The translations under genes were made by a program, and so were the position numbers. Below the pieces are notes generated by a model, which made no database searches, was not told where the DNA came from, and saw only the letters and a list, made by a program, of their open reading frames with translations. From the NCBI GenBank assembly GCA_003533505.1, contig DQGD01000004.1, forward strand, positions 24,764 through 88,763: 64,000 nt of DNA. The letters run 5' to 3'. Origin of the DNA: Clostridiales bacterium. Lineage in GTDB: Bacteria; Bacillota; Clostridia; Christensenellales; Pumilibacteraceae. Positions 62,602 through 64,000 of the stretch are shown here, piece by piece; the stretch's first letter is position 1, and each line of letters begins with the position of its first letter.

Positions 62602-63671
62602 AGAGTCGTGTAGTCGTCGGCATGAGCGGCGGAGTGGATTCGTCCGTCGCCGCGTTGCTTCTTAAAGAACAGGGCTACGACGTAGTCGGGCTTTTCATGC
62701 ATAATTGGGAGGAGGAAGAGGGCGGTTGCTGTACCGCCGCCGAGGATTGGACGGACGTCGTGGGCGTCGCCGGCAAGCTCGGTATTCCGTGCTATTCCGT
62801 CAATTTCGCCGAGCAGTACATGAACCGCGTGTTCGAGTACTTTTTGGACGAGTACAAAAAGGGCAGAACGCCCAATCCCGACGTGCTTTGCAACCGCGAA
62901 ATCAAGTTCGCGCCGTTCAAGGACTACGCCATGGAGCTCGGTGCGGACTTTGTCGCGACGGGGCACTATTGCGACATAGGCGAGGAGGGCGGCTTGCCCG
63001 TGCTGCTGAAAGCCGCCGACCAAAACAAGGACCAGACGTATTTTCTCAATCAGGTCAGGACGCGGCAGCTCGAGCGCGTGCTGTTTCCGCTCGGCAAGCT
63101 CGTAAAATCCGAGGTGCGGCGTATCGCAGAGGAGAACGGGCTCGTCACCGCGAAGAAAAAGGATTCGACGGGCATTTGCTTTATCGGCGAGCGCAAGTTC
63201 AGGAGCTTTCTCGCCGAGTATCTGCCGGGGAAGCCGGGAAAAATCGTCGATACCGCCGGTAAAACCGTGGGCGAGCATTTGGGGCTTATGTACTACACAC
63301 TCGGTCAGCGCAAGGGCTTGGGAATAGGCGGCGTCGAGGGTTGTGAGCAAAACCGCTGGTACGTCGTGGAAAAGCGCATGGACGACAACACGCTCGTCGT
63401 TTCCTGCGGCGAGGGCGAGGAGCTTTTTACGCGCGGCATGACGGGCAGCGGTCTGAACATTATAGGGCGGTGGGATAAAACCGAGTTCGATTGCACGGCA
63501 AAATTCCGCTACCGTCAGGGCGAGCAGCCCGTGCACGTCCGTATGGACGGCGACAACGTGCGCATTGACTTTGCCGAGCCGCAGCGCGCCGTCACGCCCG
63601 GGCAGTACGCCGTGCTTTACTACGGAAATCGCTGCCTCGGAGGGGCGGTCATAGAGGAAACCTATAAATAG
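62598..63671 (+). CDS. mnmA: tRNA-specific 2-thiouridylase
   Basis: A 357-residue PP-loop enzyme that thiolates U34 of Lys, Glu and Gln tRNAs. ATP PP-loop GMSGGVDSSVA (8-18), catalytic Cys98 in VLCNREIKF, second catalytic Cys194 in STGICFIGER. The C-terminal beta-barrel is complete. ATGA overlap with tsaD; together with gltX, metG and tsaD the window is rich in tRNA functions. Ends at a hairpin (63703-63740). Confidence 0.96.
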   Translation: MKSRVVVGMSGGVDSSVAALLLKEQGYDVVGLFMHNWEEEEGGCCTAAEDWTDVVGVAGKLGIPCYSVNFAEQYMNRVFEYFLDEYKKGRTPNPDVLCNREIKFAPFKDYAMELGADFVATGHYCDIGEEGGLPVLLKAADQNKDQTYFLNQVRTRQLERVLFPLGKLVKSEVRRIAEENGLVTAKKKDSTGICFIGERKFRSFLAEYLPGKPGKIVDTAGKTVGEHLGLMYYTLGQRKGLGIGGVEGCEQNRWYVVEKRMDDNTLVVSCGEGEELFTRGMTGSGLNIIGRWDKTEFDCTAKFRYRQGEQPVHVRMDGDNVRIDFAEPQRAVTPGQYAVLYYGNRCLGGAVIEETYK

Positions 63672-63702
63672 GACGATAATTCGCACTAAAAACCGAATTT
63701 TC

Positions 63703-63740
63703 AAGTAGCGTTATTTTGAGATATAAGTAACGCTACTTTT
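63703..63740 (+). terminator. Probable terminator after mnmA
   Basis: AAGTAGCGTTA / TAACGCTACTT, 11-bp stem, 14-base loop, then TT and AATTTT. Confidence 0.6.
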
Positions 63741-63806
63741 AATTTTGATTGTGTCAGAAAGATTGGTTTTAATGTCGTGGCTGCAATTGTGTTAGTAAGA
63801 TAGAGT

Positions 63807-63960
63807 ACTACTTTTTTTCAAGCGAAGAAAAAAAGTAGCAAAAAAAGTCGTCGGGGACACTTGCGGCTGTGTCCCCGAACCCCCGCAACGCTTTTAAGGT
63901 CAAGAATGGGTATAGTTTGTTTATCGCGTGACAGTCGTAAGTATGGGGGTAAACGTGTAA
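63807..63960 (-). repeat. Double-hairpin intergenic repeat, copy D (reverse)
   Basis: Hairpin 2 (CTACTTTTTTT / AAAAAAAGTAG, 63808-63838), hairpin 1 (CGGGGACAC / GTGTCCCCG, 63852-63877), CCCCCGCAACGCTTTTAAGG, then TCGCGTGACAGTCGTAAGTATGG. The 329 bp from 63672 to the window end have no gene. Confidence 0.85.
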
Positions 63961-64000
63961 ATTCTAACGCGGACTCTCCGTTTTCTGCCGTCATCCTGAG
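63960..64000 (-). repeat. Start of module E at the window edge
   Basis: ATTCTAACGCGGACTCTCCG followed by TTTTCTGCCGTCATCCTGAG, the same join of module sequences as at 46086-46125. It is cut by the window end. Confidence 0.75.

Noticed and set aside
1..64000. tRNA or rRNA genes
   Set aside because: No GGTTCGANNCC-type T-arms with matching acceptor stems and no rRNA-like conserved blocks were seen by eye; a tRNAscan-SE run would settle this.

Overview
The window looks like a chromosomal piece of an anaerobic, spore-forming Bacillota bacterium, probably a class Clostridia gut lineage (Christensenellales-like is a guess). The evidence is spmA/spmB, Mini-RNase III, a TatD-linked radical SAM protein, Firmicutes-type sigma-A promoters (TTGACA-17-TATAAT and close variants, several with extended -10), strong AGGAGG-type ribosome binding sites, a glycyl radical enzyme, and many lipoproteins and glycosidases. 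Coding sequence is moderately GC-rich by eye, and intergenic DNA is AT-rich and full of repeats. I saw no rRNA, tRNA, CRISPR array, transposase or prophage gene.

Layout. 1-12.2 kb: a seven-gene carbohydrate locus (end of a probable solute-binding protein, two ABC permeases, three very large or lipid-anchored surface proteins, a GH2 glycosidase). 12.2-19.3 kb: repeats, a winged-helix regulator, an unknown protein, a Myb/SANT-like DNA-binding protein, then a leftward group (M20 dipeptidase, thioredoxin, SGNH hydrolase), then gltX. 19.3-23.2 kb: AraC regulator, glycyl radical enzyme and its activase. 23.3-25.9 kb: NfeD-like protein, a small repeat/TM protein and flotillin. 26-29.3 kb: DUF4886-type SGNH lipoprotein, Mrp ATPase, a tiny conserved-looking protein. 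29.6-32.6 kb: a Cd/Zn resistance unit (CadC-like regulator, free-standing HMA protein, P1B ATPase). 32.6-34.9 kb: a GH4 glycosidase divergent from an AraC regulator. 35-40 kb: mrnC-thyA-folA-rlmB, then tpiA and gpmI. 40.1-46.3 kb: spmA-spmB and metG-tatD-radical SAM, bracketed by inverted composite repeats. 46.5-49.2 kb: GH42 beta-galactosidase and a four-helix membrane protein. 49.5-55 kb: gyrB-gyrA and an orphan DNA methyltransferase. 55.2-63.7 kb: a Rho-like protein that has lost its ATPase motifs, pheA, secA, prfB, tsaD and mnmA.

How the genes work together. Most of the window is housekeeping (translation, DNA topology, secretion, folate/dTMP, lower glycolysis) interspersed with sugar-scavenging units that each carry their own regulator. 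The most unusual items are: (i) the Rho paralogue at 55177-56598, in which the RNA-binding fold is recognisable but Walker A, the catalytic Glu, Walker B and the Q-loop segment are gone; (ii) an eliminase-type glycyl radical enzyme of unknown substrate whose -10 box lies in the loop of a 10-bp inverted repeat; (iii) GyrA with Asn and Gly at both quinolone-bridge positions; (iv) a family of modular, double-hairpin intergenic repeats, two composite copies of which face each other around a 5-kb segment; and (v) a flotillin operon containing a small protein with an exact 12-residue NRDV repeat. Coordinates, start codons and motif positions were read by hand; no similarity search was possible, so family names rest on recognisable motifs.
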